DNA from: Lingula anatina
Lineage: Eukaryota > Brachiopoda > Lingulata > Lingulida > Lingulidae
NCBI RefSeq assembly: GCF_001039355.2
Contig: NW_019775247.1
Coordinates: forward strand, 1 to 64,000
Length of the DNA stretch: 64,000 bases
Reading direction: 5' to 3'
Made by a program: the position numbers and the translations under genes. Below, piece by piece: positions 1 through 12,596 of this stretch (its first letter is position 1; each line of letters opens with the position of its first letter). The notes under the pieces were generated by a model. The model ran no database searches, had not been told where the DNA came from, and saw nothing but the letters and a program-made list of their open reading frames with translations.

Positions 1-198
1 TTTCATACACTGAGTATGTGCTTCATTTATATCCAGTTTGGTCAATTTCTGCTTCTGCATCAATACAGGCATTTCCATTATAGCTTTTCGTATACATACA
101 TGGAATTGTTATCAGATAATTATGACTGCTAGTATAGTAATATTTAATTTGTTAGTGGCAAAATACCATATTGCAGTGGTAATCAAAATTTGTTACAG

Positions 199-1934
199 GC
201 CCATACATGGTCTTAGAGTACTGCAGAAATGGTTCACTGCGTGACTGGTTGTTAACACAGAAGGCAAAGGGAGGTGAACTGAGCGCCGACACTGCTGATC
301 GTATGACGGAGTATGCTGTACAAATAGCAGCAGGAATGGAACATCTGAGTAATAACCTGGTAATTAATTATGTCACAGAGATATTTTCAGAGATCCAGAG
401 ATATTTTCTGACAGTCTTCCAAATTATCTTTGTGGAGCTATCCTCCATTTTTTGACCGTCTTCTGACAGAAAAAGATAGATACCATTCAATGTAAACTTG
501 AAAATCTGACCGTCTTCTGGAAGACCCGGAAGACGGCCTAAATCCGCCCCTGAATTTTATGTCGACTTCATGATCAAGATCAGTCTTATTTCATGACCTG
601 TTCAGGATCCAATTTTTAAGCTGAAAGTTGAAAACTTCTAAAACTTAAGAAACTTGATAATTACAGTGTTTTCAATCCCTGCAGTCAACCTCGCCTGGAT
701 ATTTGGGGGAGGGGGGTACACAGTTTCTTGTAGATAACTTTTTTTTTGTAAAATAAGTAGTACTGGTTGAGAGGATTTACCTGATTTCAGTGAATTTAAT
801 ACCTGAGGCTATCATGCCCTTGTTTACTACAGTCACTGTTATGTGTTCTTTATCTGTCCCGAATTTCTTTTACCAAGTTGTATATTAAATTGTTGCATTT
901 TGTACTTTTTCTCTTTCAAGATTGTCCACAAGAGACTGATGTCTAAGAATGTCCTCCTCAATGGTAAAATGGTTGCCAAGGTGATGGGATTTGGTCCTGA
1001 GGGAAAAGATGCAGCCAAAAACAAGGTATTTTGCTTTCTAACAAAAGTGTGTAGTTATGAGAAAATATGCTTTATAAATAATGGTTTGATATTTTTCTTA
1101 CAAAAATTTTGTTATCTGTTCCATATTGATGAAAAAATTGGTTAATGGTTATCATAGTCTCTTCATATTTTCAGAGTCGTTTACCCACCAAATGGATGGC
1201 CTTGGAAATTCTGCAGGATCCTCAGCTGAAATATACCACTGCGTCTGATGTCTGGGCCTTTGGTATCACTTTATGGGAGATATACAGCCTGGGTGGGTCT
1301 TCAGCAAAAATGATCTGTATTAAAATGTTTGAAGTTCATGGTTGATTGAGCTCTGCATGTTCTAAGCAAATATTCTTAGCTTTCTAATATATTCAGTAGT
1401 GATTACTAAGTCAACTGCATGCAGCTTGTTTACATCGAAACTGACTGTCAAACGCAATGTCACATCTAACACATTACAATAACCTGATTGTGTTGACATT
1501 TCAGGTGACCTTCCTTATCCAACTGGACACAAGGACAAACTGATAACCCTGCTGGAGAGTGGAACTCGCCCAGACAAGCCTGTAGAGTGCCCAGATGATA
1601 TGTAAGTGTGTTTGACCAGCTGAGCCTCCAGTTGTTCAAAGTGTGTTAGTTGTGATTTTGATATGCATCACTGCAGCCTAACTCTGCTGAATGCTAATAT
1701 GTTATACATTTTATAAGCTCACAGATCAAGAGGATGACAATATTGCTACAAGTCCACAGATCAAAAACTCTCTGCTATTCAACAAATATGATCCATTGCA
1801 GCTACAACCAAGTGATGCTGAAATGCATGGACCATGATCCAAGCAAGCGTCCATCATTCCAACAGATTAAGGACCAGTTGAATGATTTCTTCCACCCTCC
1901 TCCAGATGATAGTGGCATATACTATGGTTTATAA
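199..1934 (+). CDS. Tyrosine-kinase-like pseudokinase, C-terminal part (5' end outside window)
   Basis: Five exons are seen: 199-359, 921-1025, 1175-1292, 1505-1601 and 1802-1934 (stop TAA 1932-1934). All have GT-AG borders and compatible phases. They encode the second half of a protein tyrosine kinase fold: an [13 protein letters not shown] stretch (hinge and helix D), a helix E ending MEHLSNN, the catalytic loop, KWMALEIL (P+1 loop), [17 protein letters not shown] (helix F), and a C-lobe end with [12 protein letters not shown]. The first exon lacks a start, so the N-lobe and any ectodomain lie to the left. The catalytic loop reads HKRLMSKN where active kinases have HRDLAARN, the metal site reads GFG instead of DFG, and APE is ALE. 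The catalytic Asp and the Mg-binding Asp are therefore both missing while the structural core is kept. I infer a catalytically dead receptor-type or cytoplasmic kinase with a scaffolding or allosteric role. The tail after the kinase domain is short ([15 protein letters not shown]) and holds a tyrosine pair. Confidence 0.85.
390..554. mobile_element. Short TIR element, GGGGCGGAT family, copy 1 (kinase intron)
   Basis: About 165 bp right after the first kinase exon. It contains two inverted GTCTTCTG/CAGAAGAC-type blocks and ends in AATCCGCCCCTG, the complement of the CAGGGGCGGAT end seen in the copy at 13210. Near-identical copies are at 13210-13380 and, inverted, at 17650-17798, with a fragment at 35456-35493. 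No coding capacity, so a non-autonomous DNA transposon (MITE). Confidence 0.7.
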
Positions 1935-2375
1935 GAGTAGCTGTGAACATGTGTCTTGCACCTTGACATGTTCTTTTCGTTGGAGATGGAATTAGGAACT
2001 AATTACTCTCTGGAGATTGAAATAAGGACTGATTACTGGACACTGATAAAACGATTTTATTAGAAGACTTGAAGTAGCTGCCTTTGCTGCTTAAAATGTA
2101 TTTGCATACAATATATATTATCCCCACCTTTTCATGCAGAAAATGTACCTGTATTGTCCCCTTACCATGCTCTTGAACAATGATAATAGTGATCAGTAAT
2201 CCGAAGTAACTTAAGTCAAAGTACTTGTAGTAGTTTTCTTCCTGACTTCATTCTTTTTTACAGAAGTATTGCAATTTAGTGGTCTGCCTCTTAAGTCATA
2301 TTGCATATACCAATAACTTGCATGTTGTATGGAAACTATACATATTCTGGATGGAAAATGAACAATNAATAATAC

Positions 2376-2756
2376 CTGTCCTGGTATGAGCAGCACACAG
2401 CGAGCATCTGGGTGACAGTCATTGTGTACTGTACACACTGCAATAGGGGAGCAGGACTTCCCATCACCATGCCAACCAGGGTCACAAACACAAACACTTT
2501 TACCTGGACCTGTTTGTATGCACTTGGCCTGAAAATGTATTGGGATTTGTTTGTCTTAAGATTTTCTTCCATATCAAATACTTTTTGGTAAATTTCTATT
2601 ATGAAGTTGCCTTAAGATTTTATTAATTAACTATATTCATTGTAAAAAGCAATATGATTCCCTTGTCCTATCAGTGTCCTATAGCAAAATTAACCCTACA
2701 TCCAGCTTTGCATTTAAATTTGATTTCACATATGTAATTTATCTATGGATAAATAC

Positions 2757-2835
<79 letters not shown>

Positions 2836-5800
2836 GTGGATGGCAGCCGCCTCTGTCTGGTAATGCACAGGGATCAATGGGGAAACATTCTCTCCCATTC
2901 CCTGTGTACCCAGTGTTGCAGGAACACATGTATCTTGGTCTAGGACCTAATGGTAGCAGACTTAATAAGGGCAGTAAACCTCCTAAGGGTTGTCTGAAAA
3001 AAATATATAACAGCAAATAATGTAAATAAATCATTGTTAATGTAAAAAGATGAGAACAAATTTAGACTGTTTCCTCCATTGTTTATTACCTGAAAACTGT
3101 TTTGCCAGGAGGATTTACAGGGCATATACAGATTTCAAAATGACACTGGCTCCATTCAGATCGAGCCGAGTGCTAGCTAGGCCACGCCTTAATTATGGCA
3201 GGCCTACATGAAAGGAAGACTGCTTAATCCTGTAATGGTCTTTACGCCTCTCACACGTCTCCCCACGTGTCGTCCCTGCAGGGGCACAGTAATTAAACCT
3301 CAGCTCAATTTAACTGGTCGAGATCCGGCACGTGGAGAGGCGTGTGAGAGGCGGAGAGACCATTACAGGATTCAGCAGTCTTCCTTTCATATAGGTCAGC
3401 CATATTTAGGTCATGACCTAGCTAGCACTCGGCTCTTCTCAATCTGAATGAGGCCACTGATTATAAAACAGAAAATACATATGTCACATCATATGCCCTC
3501 TTGTTATGTCGTGCACAAAGTAAGGCATGTAGTAAAGCAAATTGTAGCATTAGATTACAATAACATAATCAATAAATATATAACAATTTCAATACAAAAT
3601 TAATTGGTATATACGTAATACATTCTCCAATAGGTAAACAACTCTGGGCAAAATAGTCGTTGGGCAATGAAAGATGGAGGAAACAGTCTAAATTTGTTCT
3701 CTCATCCCCTTATATATAAGCTCCCCAGCCATGGGTAGAGCACTTTTTCATGTGAACAGTCAATATTTTTTCTATACACATATGTGATGTATATATATTT
3801 TTAGTTTTATGTTAAATCTGATAATCTGTTCATTTAATTATCTCATTAATACTAATTTAAAATCAATTTAAAATGTCCATGTATGGTAGAGAAATCAGTT
3901 AAGTCCTTGTTAGTCTGGGGACAAAGAATTGTTTCATTTTTATATATTTTATTTTCCTAAATATATTTTGAGATGCCAGGCTTCACACAACCTTATATAA
4001 CTCTTTGATAGTTGCACTATGGGGTAGAAACTCTTTCTATAGACTTCATATATTTAACTAGTCATTCAAAACTAAGTTCATATTATCAGATTCAGAACAG
4101 AGAGGCTCTTTAAGAATCTAGATCTTTCTGAGTACAGAGAAAAGATACAAACAACAAGATTTCATCTCTCCAAATCATTACTAGGGTGGATGGACGATGA
4201 TCCTTCTGTCCCCATTCCCTTCCACCAGCTATCTATAGAGTCTAATTATTTCATAGAATCTTTAATACTCAATGTATCTTTGATTTTCAGGACATAATCT
4301 AACTAATTGTATGTATGGCTATAACACAGACTCCAGCACATGATGACAAACTTTATTTTAAAGGTAAAAAGCTAACAAAAAGACAGTTCTCATTGGTCAG
4401 TTACCTTTCCCTTTTGCTGGAATGCAAAAGATAATTAATAATAATAATAATTTATTTCTTAAAACTGTGCTTAATATATGACTCAGCACTGTTTACATAA
4501 TTATAAAATTTAAAACTACAAAGATTAGTTGAAAGGATGTTCACATCTTGCTGACATTTCATAGTAAACAGTAGATAATTTAGTGAATTGTTTCTATAGA
4601 GACTTAGAGTGCATTCCCAGAGATTTAGATCGATCCATCCGAATCAACCTAACTCCCTGGGGGTTCACGCTAAATTGCAGTCAGCCGAGTGTGCATGACA
4701 GTTAATTACCCCCTTACAGCTTTTAGTAGGCGGGACAGATATTTAAGCCAGCTAAGCTGACAGTGATCTAGTGAGACTCCCCACGGGGATAGATCGATCT
4801 AAAATATGTGGGAATGGGGTCTTAGACTTTCTACATGTATCACCATAACACAAAAGACAATTAAAAGCTTATATTGCTTTTAATAAAAATATATATATAT
4901 ATATATATATATAAAGACTACGATTTTTTATTATCTTTACACAAGGAGAATGAAAAACCTATTTCACTGCATAATAAAAGTGTTATCCTAATTCCAGTTC
5001 AAAATTCCTGAAGGCTCAAACCTTTTTCTCACTTATGGTGCCACACATGCAACAGAGGTATGGTCATTATTCACATAAGTCAAACACAACATATTACAAA
5101 TAAATTGAAAATTTTATCCCTCCTTAACAAACAAGTAAATTTTATAGATACTTAAGATAGATACTTCACAGTCACCTTTATTTGGGATCATCTTTAATAC
5201 TTTGTATAGAAGAATACATTTTCATTCAGTAATTACCATATTGATGACAAGAAAAGTTTCAATGAGCATGTTCTTGTACTGTAACATTTACATGATTAAT
5301 GATATTGGGATTCAGCCAAAGTTTCGGTAACACTGTACCCAAACAATTCAATTACATAATCAAAGATTACAAATAGAAAATAAAGAAAGACAAAGTCTGC
5401 TCTTTCTGGAATAATGGGTTTGTTTTGCCTTTTGTACCTTTATCCTAATGTTCTGCCTTATTTGGGGTGCCAATGATCCATAGGATTGACAAATAAATTT
5501 TCACAGGTTTGACAACCATTATTTGCCTGAAAAAACATCTACTATTATTACATGCAAGACTAGTTAAAATCAGTTTCATATTTACCATACCTTTGAAATG
5601 TACAGTTATTCTACCTTAGCCGTTAAAAATATTTGCAGAATGTCATATAGNCACATAATTTGCATAATTTATGCTAATTAATGTATCGATAGAGGGCGTC
5701 TCTTTGGATAAAAAATTTTCTTTTGGCCCAAGGAACATTTATGCCAAGTTAGACATTTGTACTACAAAATGCAGCGTTTGGCCATTTTTTGGTCCTTAAC

Positions 5801-7963
5801 AAGCCTACTCATAGTTTTATTGTGTATTTCCATTTAATGCAGTGGAAAAAAACTATAAGCATCTTGCACATTTTAATGACATAAACATCACATTAGTCTA
5901 TGATATGAAAGGTTGAAATTTTTAATAAAAAAACTAATGATGCTTTCGGCCAATACCATCCATTTTTCTGAGTGTAGGTTACAAATTCAAATTACAAACT
6001 TTGTAAGATCAACTTGGAAAATCAGACTATAGTGTTGTGAATCAAGACTGCAGTGGCAATTATTTGAATTATTTTTCTATAATTATCATATGCTTTTCTA
6101 CTTGTCTTATCTATAAAATTTGGAAACGGGTTTTGTACAAAGAGCAATTTTACCTCTTCTTATCAGTCTTGCTGCGAACATTTGGAAATTTTAATTAAAA
6201 GAAGACAAAAAATAAAAGTGGAATGGTCACTAACTTCCTGGCATGGCTAAAGTAATTTACAAAGTCATCATGCATGCTACTGCCTAATTAAAATAGTGGT
6301 CTTTCTGAAAGGTCCTGATCTCAACATCGTCAATGACTTCCAAATGTTTTGTCTTTGGGGTTTTGTAATACCTGAAATAATTCACTCACTTGCATATGGA
6401 CCTGTTCACACATAAGCAAAAGATAAACTGAAAATTTCAGAACTACATTATGTCAGTGCTTTGCAGGGTGTGATTTCAACCAAATAATACCAAATAATAT
6501 TTGGCTAAATGTGATGCCATTAAGAACACGTTAATATGATGCTCTGACACTGGTTACAATGGATTACAGTGAGGATGTTTAGTGTCATTATGACCAAATC
6601 ATATACCATTTGGTTAGCCCTGTCTTAACACAACTGTTATTCATGTACACATTTTTCACAAGCATAAGAAGAAAATGTGAGCAATGTGTTCGAAATGGCA
6701 TTATCCTCTGTGCACACAGGTCAGGAAGGAAGCCTTTCAATAGGAAACAAGAACCGAAGTTGATAATTGTACTTCTTTTGTAGGTTATCACCTCCATCTA
6801 TGTTACCCAACTGTCTGAATTCTAGGAGCACTTAATCGTCCGCATTTTTAGGAAGGTAAGAATTCCAAAGTTTATTTTAAATTTGTTTTTTTTTTTATCA
6901 AAAATATATGTAACTTCACTATTTTAAGCCTGATTTCCCTAACTGAATATGATAAATAGTATGGTAATGACTTGATTTTTTTCAATGGGAAATTTGATAT
7001 AATAAAAAAAAGTCATATTCTGTATAGCTAGACATGGGGAGGGGGGTTTGGAGATAATGGAGTTCAGTAGGACCTGCATGAAAAGAAATCTGCAGGTCAT
7101 CCTAATTTTATGCAATTCCCTTAGTTGATGTTTACGTATAATTCATTTTTATGTATTGTATCTCCAAATTTACCTTGCCAGTCCAGACAACCTGCATTAT
7201 CAAAAATCTTGCCGGTTCTCTAGTTTTTCAGGTGGTAATGACCAACAGTTTCCTTATGTCTGCTATAGCATTTTTGGTGCTTTTACTGTATAAAAAAAAT
7301 CATAGTGTAGGCTGCTTTTAATTTTTGTTGCTACCATTGAACAGGAATATTCTAATTTTCTTATCTAAAGAATTTTAATGTTTACAAAAATACAGTATCT
7401 GTAAAATTCACAATTTTTCTTATGGAATATACTGGAGTCATTACCATGTGTTCTAATTAAAGATATCTTGCACATGGACAATAATTTTTATGTTTTTATA
7501 CCCTGTTTGCCAAAATCAGGCTACTTTATGTAAAATCTGTGGCAACAGACTGTTCATCACACCTTTATCACAGCATTATCTACCTAACTGATTCCTATCT
7601 ACATCCAGTTAGGATTATTGAGTTAATTATGATCCAAAAACATGTCTCTGCACCGCAACAGGCACCTTAGTACAACGACAGCCCTACCTGTTCCAGATTT
7701 GTTGATCAGCATTCTTAGTCCCTAAGAATATGCCACATATGAATAATTGATTCACAAAATTAGAAAATGGAGGTAATAACTTTATTAAAGCCACGTGATA
7801 ATATGTTTCAGTGTATATACTGTAAAAATCTTAATTTGTTTTGCTTGTGACTAGAGATATCTGTTTGTCACACTCATCACTATATAATCCACTGATGGCA
7901 ATGAAAAACACTTTTTATTTGAAAATAATCCATACAATATTTGATGTAATGTCCTTGAGATGA

Positions 7964-8005
<42 letters not shown>

Positions 8006-8569
8006 TGGATCAACAAGACACCTATCGTACCTAACACCTATCAGATTTCTTACTTTCATTCCCTTAGGACTTGAGAACATATCTTTAAACTGCAGTCAGA
8101 ATGTTACATGTCTCTTTGCAGAATTGTTAAAAGCTCACAAAATACCTCAAAACTTTTCACTTCACATTAAAACAACTACATTTTATTGATATTCAAGCAA
8201 TTAACAGGGTTTATGTACATGTATGATATAAAACAAATCTATTCAAAATAATCTCATCCCTATTGTTTTTTATGCATATGATTGTCCTTGGTAGTCCAAA
8301 TTACCTGTAGTCCAAATAACATTTCTTAATTCTAAGCAATTTATAAAAAATCAGTTTTTGATCCAAAAAAAAAAGGTTTTACCTTCTTGGTCTGTCAATC
8401 TCACAATGGGCATGAACATGACAGTGCAGCAGTTTCTTGTCAAACGCTGGACAAACTTTCCATGTCTTGTCGCAGTTGTCACCAGTGTATGAAAACTGAC
8501 AGGAGCCAGGCTTGCACTTTCCATCACCATCGATAGTATTGTGACAAGTCCCCTCAATGCATGTACAAG
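2376..8569 (-). CDS. Stabilin-type EGF-repeat protein, partial (three internal exons)
   Basis: Three minus-strand exons with good splice borders and matching phases: 8383-8569, 2834-2993 (or a later acceptor giving 2834-2933) and 2376-2528. The first encodes CIEGTCHNTIDGDGKC and ends in CHVHAHCEIDRP. The second carries CSCNTGYTGNGREC, IDPC and GGCH. The third completes AKC, CVCDPGWHGDGKSC and CHPDARC. The alternation of GDG/GNG-type EGF with CHxHAxC and GGCHPxAxC is the EGF style of stabilins (large endocytic scavenger receptors with fasciclin and link domains). No fasciclin or link exon, start codon or terminal exon is visible, so this is either an internal piece of a gene whose other exons I cannot recognise or a gene remnant. 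With the upstream acceptor, exon 2 would add a Pro/Leu-rich insert before the EGF core; the acceptor at 2934-2935 gives normal EGF spacing. The donor of exon 2 runs straight into a (TG)n microsatellite. Confidence 0.7.
2758..2833. repeat. Compound microsatellite (CT)n(CA)n
   Basis: Uninterrupted CT repeats pass into CA repeats and end at the splice donor of the minus-strand EGF exon 2834-2993. Read on the minus strand, the donor is CAG followed by GTGTGT, so the microsatellite supplies the donor sequence. Confidence 0.95.
3153..3450. mobile_element. Foldback MITE, family A (Harbinger-related), complete copy
   Basis: The ends are inverted copies over about 36 bp (ATTCAGATCGAGCCGAG on the left; CTCGGCTCTTCTCAATCTGAAT on the right). 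A second inverted pair inside surrounds CACGTCTCCCCACGTGTCG. No ORF of note. The interior matches, in reverse complement, the block at 59935-60300 next to the Harbinger transposase gene, and the end of the fragment at 34063-34152. I infer a non-autonomous Harbinger-class element. Confidence 0.8.
3451..4604. other. AT-rich spacer
   Basis: Nothing recognised: no exon with splice borders on either strand, and only short AT-rich simple sequence (for example an AAT run near 4435). Confidence 0.5.
4605..4822. mobile_element. Foldback MITE, family B, copy 1
   Basis: Begins ATTCCCAGAGATTTAGATCG and ends in the near-complement (AGATCGATCTAAAATATGTGGGAATGG). The inner half carries TTAATTACCCCCTTAC, as in the copies at 8695-8978 and 36455-36667. 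Non-coding, terminal inverted repeats, dispersed: a MITE. Confidence 0.8.
4887..4913. repeat. (AT)n microsatellite
   Basis: Perfect alternating AT run. Confidence 0.9.
4914..7970. other. Spacer between the EGF exons 2834-2993 and 8383-8569
   Basis: An AT-rich stretch spanning what would be a 5.4-kb intron of the stabilin-type gene. No EGF, fasciclin or link-type exon was recognised in either strand; single-N join at 5651. Confidence 0.5.
7971..8004. repeat. (AAT)n microsatellite
   Basis: About eleven perfect AAT units. Confidence 0.95.
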
Positions 8570-8694
8570 CTGTAAAAATTAATAATAATAATTATAATTC
8601 TATAAACTGTGATAGAAAAGTACTTTGTTGTTTAAGATATCAAGCATTTTTTATGTTTCATCATGAAACAAGAGACAATGAAAAACCCACTAAG

Positions 8695-8978
8695 GGACCA
8701 TTCCCAGAGATATCGTACTAACTTTGGATCGATCTATCTCCAAGGGGATTCTCACTAAATTGCTATCAAATTAAGCGGCTTAAATGTCTGTCACGCCTAC
8801 TAAAGCTGTTAGGGGGTAATTAACTACCAGAGGCCAAGCATACACGAAAGTCAATTACCCCCTCACTGATTCGATAGGCCTGACAGACATTGAAGCTGCC
8901 TAAGTTGATAGCAATTTAGCATGAATCCCCATGGAGTTAGATTGATTCTAATGGATCGATCTATGCATGGGAACCCCG
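8695..8978. mobile_element. Foldback MITE, family B, copy 2 (long form)
   Basis: Same ends as the copy at 4605 (ATTCCCAGAG on the left, TGGGAACCCC on the right). Two inverted halves each hold a TAATTACCCCCT or AGGGGGTAATTAA block. It is about 65 bp longer than the other copies because both halves of the centre are retained. Confidence 0.8.
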
Positions 8979-9090
8979 TTTAATTAACGTTTAATTAACT
9001 GATTGATTTATATCTTTAAAAATGACTTTATTAAAAGGACTTTATTAACAAACACTTTTAAATCTACATTATGTCAGACTGATGTGAGTA

Positions 9091-9237
9091 GATGTTGTTA
9101 CTCACGTACTGATCACTAGGTGGTATAGTGGCCAGGGCCCTCTTATAAAATGTCAGATAGATCAACCCCTCCCCCCCCCCCCCCAATCCCAATTCATGGC
9201 CGCTTTACCACCTAGCAGTCAGTGAGTAACAACATAT
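9091..9237. mobile_element. Foldback MITE, family H
   Basis: Left arm AGATGTTGTTACTCACGTAC and right arm GTGAGTAACAACAT are inverted, and the arms continue inward through CTAGGTGGTA and TACCACCTAG. A poly(C) run sits near the centre. Non-coding. Confidence 0.7.
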
Positions 9238-11160
9238 CTGATGAAAGCCTACATCCAGGCCATAAGCTAATGGCATTAAAGTTTTTTTTGGGGGGGGGTT
9301 GTGTTTTATCATTTTCATTTATGACCCAACCACCAAGCTAATGAACATTTTTGCTCATGATATTCCTAATGGTTCTTCAGTTTTTTTAAATTAAAATTCA
9401 ATACATTTATATTTATTTTTGGGAGCAGGGAAAAGGGTGTCTCTGCATTCTTTACTCTCTTTCTCTTCTTTTTTTTTTTTTTTTTTTTTGTTTTTTTTTT
9501 AGAAGCTTAGCAAAGCATCAATTTTATATTATATCATTTATTTGGCAAGTCATAGTCTCCTCTGGCAATAGAAAGAGCTTTTACCCTCCAAATAGATCCT
9601 TATGTCCTTATGTATATACAGTGAATACAGAGGTATCAGAAATTATCTTTCCTCTTCAGTGCCCTTCTAGGTGGTAAGGATCACGAGGTCTTGTAGTATC
9701 TTTGTTAACCTTTTAGATTAGAACTTCTTATCAAGATTGGGATACAGGAATACTGTGACCTTGGGAATAAACATATTATTTATTCATCCATCAGGTTTAT
9801 TTATTTGATTAGGCATTTATCTATTGCTTCATTTATTGCTTTATCTATTCATTTATTTCACTTATCCATTTATTATCTCCTTATCTAGTCATTTATTCAT
9901 ATGTTCATCTACTTATTTATCAATCAAAATTACTTGTATATTGCAGAGAGCAACCTGTTGTACCTCTGACATTTCCAAAAGAAACATTTGTTCATTTGTA
10001 TGCTGATTTTAATAGTTATCTTAATTTCCCTTACTACCTGGTATACAATTTTTCAATGTACATTTCTAATCCTGCTAAAAAAACTTCTTTTTTAATAAAT
10101 CTTAATGCACTTCTACCAGAACTAAATTTTTGTCAGTGTCAAATCTTAAAATCTGCAGTTCAGTTAAAAAAACATATTAAAGGTATTCTAAACTAAGTTT
10201 TCCTGCTCAATCAAAGTTGCCCTGAAAATTTTAGCAATTTATTTTCACAATTCATAGCTTGTTACCCTTGGATTTGATCTTTTAAGCCATTTGTATAGTT
10301 TAATTATTCAGTTTTAAATGACTGGCCAGTCATTTAATCTGACAAGTCTCCCTCCATATTTAATGAAGAAATATCAACATCAGGTGCTTATATTTGATGA
10401 GTTTATCATTTGTATGGTCTGAATTTGGAAAGCTTTGCAGAATATATGTTAACTGTGTGACTTTTTCAAAAGAGGAAAGTACACGTATACCTATAAAACC
10501 ATTCATTGGTGCAGGTCGAAGTAGGGCAGTCTTCCCAGGTTCATTTAAAATGACTTCTTAAAACAAGGAAATGTTATGTCACTGAAGACCACCAAAAATG
10601 CCAGTAATTTACCTGATGCCAACAAAAAGCTGAGGCAGATGTTTAATTGGCAAACTAATAACCTATTGAAAACCTTTTCACACCTGTTGACATCTTCCAC
10701 ACTGGGATAAATGAAGACAATGCATGCTGGACAGGGTTACATTGCATGCAGTGCTTGACAACTCCCTTTAATTAGTCTAGCTAGCCTTTTAGCAAAGGGC
10801 AAGACAGCAGGTGGCACTTAGACAAAGTGTAAAATTAATTTACCTCTGCTGTGATGAGAATTTATTATTCAGAGAAGCTGGCCTAAACATAAAACTTTGA
10901 ATCTTTTTGTCTTTTTCTTTATACATCTGTCGTATCATGCCACTGTTATGTAGCATTTAAGCTTGAAACACAAATTCACACCTTTCAAACACCTTTCTTG
11001 GTCTACTTGTACAACAGCACTCAATTGTACCAAATTCTGTTAAGTGCAATATGTAAATAGGGGCCCTCTGAATATTATTTTCATAGTCAAGGGTACCAGT
11101 ATCTGTAAATTAAGCAAGTATTCTGCAATTTGTCTGGCAGATCAACAGGTAAGCCTTTGA
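9238..11160. other. Spacer, no gene seen
   Basis: AT-rich DNA with poly(T) near 9466-9500 and degenerate TTTATT repeats at 9780-9930. Nothing coding is supported. Confidence 0.5.
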
Positions 11161-11172
11161 ACCACATGACGC

Positions 11173-11176
11173 CCTG

Positions 11177-11231
<55 letters not shown>

Positions 11232-11234
11232 TTG
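11173..11234. repeat. (TTAT)n microsatellite
   Basis: About fifteen near-perfect TTAT units. Confidence 0.95.
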
Positions 11235-11368
11235 TGAAGTGGGTTTTCAACTAACTTGTTGCACAAGTATTTAATATGTGTAAACTATCTGCTTGGATAT
11301 TACTGACACACTGCCCATGTAACAATATCTTATTTAATTACCTTAAGCTTGTTAATGCAAGCTGAAGG

Positions 11369-11472
11369 GACTTACTGCTTGATAAACAGTGTCAAAACAA
11401 CAGTTTGACGTAATTTCTATGACTTACTGCTTGATAAACAGTGTCAAAACAACAGTTTGACATAATTTCTAT
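11369..11472. repeat. 52-bp tandem duplication
   Basis: The unit starting GACTTACTGCTTGATAAACA is present twice (11369-11420 and 11421-11472) with a single mismatch (GACG/GACA). Confidence 0.9.
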
Positions 11473-12258
11473 CCGGATAGGCACACGCACGCACACTCAC
11501 ACAAAGATACACACACCACATGAGTCTTAGGCCTGCTTTCACAACTGTACTTGCATGATTATTCAGTCTCTTGCAGACAATAAATGACTCTATCAATCTG
11601 TGAAACTCAAAACATGACATTTATGCAGTGTACTTCAAAGAAATGGTTCATTTTCAATTATGTTATACTACTCTGTGCTTTTATAACATATAAATTGTAA
11701 CTTGCTTAAATAATAAAAAAAGTTTGTACCAGTACATATAGCAGTTGGAATTTTTTGACTTAAGCTAATGGTGATAGAATTTAAATATATAAGTCAAGGG
11801 GAAGGCACCTGACTGATTAAGCATAGGGGGGTGATAGGTTGTCACATATATCTATTACAGTCCGTTGGAAGTGAATGGAGTTTGATCATCAAAATGCGAT
11901 GTGTATAGGCCTTGTTAGATTACATCCCACAAATACCAATAGTACACATGTGCACCCAGTACACTTCATTACACCTAACTGTAAAAGTTGCATCATTATG
12001 TTGCTACTGGGGAATTCAGTTAATCAGTGAAGATAGCTCAATTAATGTCCCACATGGCTGAGAAACTAAAGAGTACAAGTTGATTTAATTTGTTGGCTAT
12101 GTCTGGTACAGCAGGTAAGAAAAGTGATAACGACACAATCTCATTACTGTATTTAGGCTTCCTTCAGTGGCAGCACTCCAGATAGCTTAAATTCACAGGC
12201 CTATAGACTTATGTCTGTTTGTGTGTGTGAGTGTGTGTGGGGGGGGGGGCACAAAAAA

Positions 12259-12596
12259 NNNNNNNNNNNNNNNNNNNNNNNNNNNNNNNNNNNNNNNNNN
12301 NNNNNNNNNNNNNNNNNNNNNNNNNNNNNNNNNNNNNNNNNNNNNNNNNNNNNNNNNNNNNNNNNNNNNNNNNNNNNNNNNNNNNNNNNNNNNNNNNNNN
12401 NNNNNNNNNNNNNNNNNNNNNNNNNNNNNNNNNNNNNNNNNNNNNNNNNNNNNNNNNNNNNNNNNNNNNNNNNNNNNNNNNNNNNNNNNNNNNNNNNNNN
12501 NNNNNNNNNNNNNNNNNNNNNNNNNNNNNNNNNNNNNNNNNNNNNNNNNNNNNNNNNNNNNNNNNNNNNNNNNNNNNNNNNNNNNNNNNNNNNNNN
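12259..12596. other. Assembly gap (338 N)
   Basis: Run of N with poly(G) on the left edge and GGGGAGAGAGG on the right. The flanks resemble the CCCGTAGCCAGG-type repeat that recurs at 13.9-14.0 and 31.56 kb, so a collapsed repeat is a likely cause. Confidence 0.98.

Noticed and set aside
5455-5536. Possible minus-strand terminal exon with two cysteines and a stop
   Set aside because: It has an acceptor, but no fit to EGF, fasciclin or link modules and no transcript support; too short to call.
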